Positions 61,355-64,000 of a stretch of 64,000 bases of DNA are shown in pieces (positions within the stretch are counted from its first letter, which is position 1; each line of letters begins with the position of its first letter). The DNA comes from Moringa oleifera (lineage: Eukaryota > Streptophyta > Magnoliopsida > Brassicales > Moringaceae): contig JAJFZO010000889.1 of NCBI GenBank assembly GCA_021397835.1, forward strand, positions 2,046,001-2,110,000, written 5' to 3'. Both the position numbers and the translations under genes were made by a program. The notes under the pieces were generated by a model. The model did not search any database and was not told the DNA's origin. It saw only the letters and a list, made by a program, of their open reading frames with translations.

Positions 61355-63074
61355 ATTGGTGCTATAGCAATAAAACCTTCAATTGACATAACCTACTGAC
61401 CTCACGGACCTTTGGCATATTATGAGACAAGCTTAGTTGTACGTTATGTGAACTTGCGTCAACCAAATTGTTTTGAAAAGGAGAGCATGGAAACTTCTGC
61501 CTAATTTGCCTGCCTGGGCGCTCCTCATTTTCTGGTTTAGTTCCATTCCAATGCCATTGGTTGTCAGCTGCTTGTCATTGATGTAACCTCTATTTGCTGG
61601 ACCTTATGATTCTCATCTTTGAATTTCTTTATTTGTAATTTATACAATTATTTAATAGGGTATATTTATAATTATTTTTAATGGGATAAATTTTCACCAC
61701 ACAATTAAGGTGTGTATATATTTAATTGTTTGCACATTGTAATAGTGTCCATTTAGTTTTATAATCTTACATCAATGTATATGTATACATATATATAATT
61801 TATTTCTTTGTTGTGATAATTGCATCTAGGTTAAGTCTACCCAAATTAAACATATATAATTAAAGTGGCATTTCTCTCTGTTGGTGAAGAAGGCCAAGCC
61901 CCTTTTTTTGTTTCTAACTTTTCAGATCTAGCTTCTTTGTTTATAGGCGCAAAATTACAATTTTGAACTGAGATTTCGATCTTAAGAGGTATATTTTTAT
62001 GGATAAATTATTGTATTTTGTTTTACATTCATCAAAATGTATATATTTTTTCATGCTTTTTTAAACTCAATTAAATGTTCTTCGTTTAGATTTTTTTTTT
62101 GAAATTTATTATTAAGATACTATTATATATATGCAACTGTATTTTTTTTAAGTGAATGAAAAACCCATGCAAAACATTTTTTACTTTTCGTTTTTTATTT
62201 TTGGGTATTTTTTGAGTTTTAAATGTAAAGCTATACAATAAATATGTAAAATATGTTTTATTTAAGTGATCTATTTACATTGTACGATCCATTTTATCTG
62301 ATCATCTTGAATGTTTAAGGAATTGAGCACGAAAATTACCTGTGGATGTCAACATTAAGTTTCATTTTGTGACTATGCTGAATTGTATTGGTTGTCTTCT
62401 GTGTAGGAGTACTGGACTTCCATTAAGTATCGTATTCTATACTTTCATACAATATTTTAGGGCTCCATGTAGTATTTTATATTTTTAAGTAATATTTTAT
62501 ATTTTTATATAATATTTACTAATGTAATAGTTTCCATGTCATATTTGTCAATGCGGGTCGTTTTGGTGTAGTATTTTATTTATACCATAGTTTCCATGCA
62601 TGTACAGGTTTGATGTAATATTTTTTTATTTTTTATATATTATTTTAAATGAATTCTATGTTGGATAATGTAAAAGAGTGGTTTATTATTTCATTTTTTT
62701 AATGTAATATTGACTTGTTTTTAGAAAATTTTCAAACTTTTATAATGGTAGGTTGAATATTTTAATTTTAATATTTTAAATTTTATGAGTGTTTTTGATA
62801 AAATTTAATTTAGTTAAATTGATAAATTAAGATTTAATTAATTATTTTTTAAACATTAAAGTTTAATTGATAACATGAATTAAATATTAAAATTTATATA
62901 ATTTTTATCATATATTTTATTATTATTTTTTTAGAAAAATATACCAAAATTCGAAAATATCTTTGATGCCGCGATAAAGATGTAATGCCCTTCTCGTGAT
63001 GCCAACCTTAATTCTACTTATAACTTTCTTTGGTGAGGTCTTCTATACTCTGGAGCGGAGATCACACAAAAGAA
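61355..63074. other. Intergenic region upstream of the HNL-like gene
   Basis: It is AT-rich with no gene. The stretch 62700-62930 matches 4800-5040 (shared 'atggtaggttgaatattt' and 'tttaatttagtt'). Close to the gene, ttataact at 63018 is a weak TATA candidate about 57 bases before the ATG. Confidence 0.45.
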
Positions 63075-64000
63075 ATGGAGCCAAAACACTTTGTTCTTGT
63101 GCACAATGCGTTTCATGGAGCTTGGATATGGTACAAGCTTAAACCATTGCTAGAGTCCGCTGGCCACCGGGTTACGGCCATGGACCTGGCGGCTTCTGGC
63201 ACCGACCCCCGAGAGATCGAAGAGGTTCACTCGTTCGTCGAGTACTCTAAGCCACTGTTAGAGGTTATGGAGTCCATCCCTGCAGGGGAGAAGGTGATAC
63301 TTGTGGGAGTGAGCTTGGGAGGCATCAACGTGGCTCTTGCCACGGACAAGTGCCCTGACAAAGTCGCTGCTGTAGTCTTTGTGAATGCTTTCATGCCAGA
63401 CACCACCAACGAGCCATCTTATGTTGTTGATAAGGTAATACAGTCCTCTTAACTAAGATTAATTGTATATAGCCTTTACATTAACATAAAGGCTTGAAGT
63501 CTTTTCTTTGCTTCCATTTTTGCTTAATCTTGATTAGTACATGGAAACCCCACCTGACTGGAAAGACTGCAAGTTTTCATCTTATGAAGGCAGTAAGGGG
63601 ACTATATCATCAGGGACGATGGGGCCTGAGTTCCTGAAAACCACTCTTTACCAAGAATCCCCACTTGAGGTATCATAATTCAACTACTTTATTCCTATGT
63701 ATAAAGTGAACTTTACGTACTAACAAAAATTCCTTTAATTGGTGTTGCACTTACTTTTTTTTTTTTTTTTTTGGGAAGGATTACGAGCTTGCAAAGATGT
63801 TGACACGAAGAGGTTCTTTCTTCCAAGAAGATTTAACTAAGCATCCCAAGTTTACGAGCGAGGGATACGGATCAGTAAGCAGAGTTTATGTCATGGGCGA
63901 GGATGATAAAGCACTACCCAAAGAGTTCATGCTGTGGGAGATTGATAACTTTGGAGTGGAGAAGACATACTTGATCCCAGGAGGAGATCATATGCCGATG
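63075..64000 (+). CDS. Hydroxynitrile lyase / methylesterase family protein (AtHNL/MES5-like), 3' cut by window edge
   Basis: An alpha/beta-hydrolase of the plant MES/HNL family. Exons are 63075-63434, 63538-63669 and 63779 to beyond 64000; 238 residues are visible and about 20 are missing. The start [17 protein letters not shown] is the family's usual N-terminus; an in-frame TTG further upstream is not used. The triad is Ser80 (GVSLGG), Asp207 (GEDDKALP) and His235 (GGDHMPM). Residue 11 is Asn and residue 236 is Met. In salicylate or jasmonate methylesterases residue 11 is Gly. In (S)-hydroxynitrile lyases of Hevea and Manihot it is Thr, with Lys236. Asn with Met is the pattern of Arabidopsis (R)-hydroxynitrile lyase. 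The neighbouring residue is Phe13, where AtHNL has Tyr. Cytosolic. It could still be an esterase in the plant. No decay is seen. Confidence 0.93.

Noticed and set aside
1..64000. CRISPR arrays, operons or bacterial defence systems
   Set aside because: The window is plant nuclear DNA. The repeats seen are transposons, tandem units and microsatellites, none with CRISPR-like repeat-spacer regularity.

Overview
The window is nuclear DNA of a eudicot plant. It has compact GT-AG introns in an AT-rich background, plant-only gene families (E-class PPR protein, LRR-II receptor kinase, chloroplast DnaJ, methylesterase-family enzyme), an intron-containing elongator tRNA-Met gene and Ty1-copia, LINE and SINE relics. 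I cannot name the species.

Positions 1-29,000 are gene-poor and repeat-built. They hold a short element with inverted ends, a LINE 3' end, three copies of a roughly 0.6 kb unit (the third amplified internally), two decayed copia elements of one family in opposite orientation, and a decayed gypsy-type 'Transposase_28-like' gene. The plus-strand copia keeps both LTRs and a near-perfect 5-bp target duplication. Further right, a last-exon fragment of a HAK/KUP potassium transporter sits inside one copy of a 0.4 kb repeat. I see no intact gene in this part.

Positions 29,000-64,000 carry six protein-coding genes with reconstructable exons. These are an 11-exon LRR receptor kinase (minus, 605 aa), an intronless PPR protein (plus, 781 aa), a 4-exon alpha/beta hydrolase (plus, 315 aa), a 2-exon secreted GUB_WAK-type galacturonan-binding protein (minus, 329 aa), a 7-coding-exon chloroplast DnaJ (plus, 445 aa), and a hydroxynitrile-lyase/methylesterase gene (plus) cut by the right edge. 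A tRNA-Met(CAT) gene lies between the last two. Every splice junction was read from the sequence, and the exon sums are in frame.

The genes do not form a pathway, but their order is informative. From memory, PPR, alpha/beta hydrolase and DnaJ neighbours occur in Arabidopsis as At4g39952, At4g39955 and At4g39960. The receptor kinase and the HNL-like gene resemble the neighbours At5g10290 and At5g10300. The most interesting single gene is the last one: its active site has the Asn and Met seen in Arabidopsis (R)-hydroxynitrile lyase, not the Gly of ordinary methylesterases or the Thr/Lys of (S)-hydroxynitrile lyases. I found no unknown multi-gene system.
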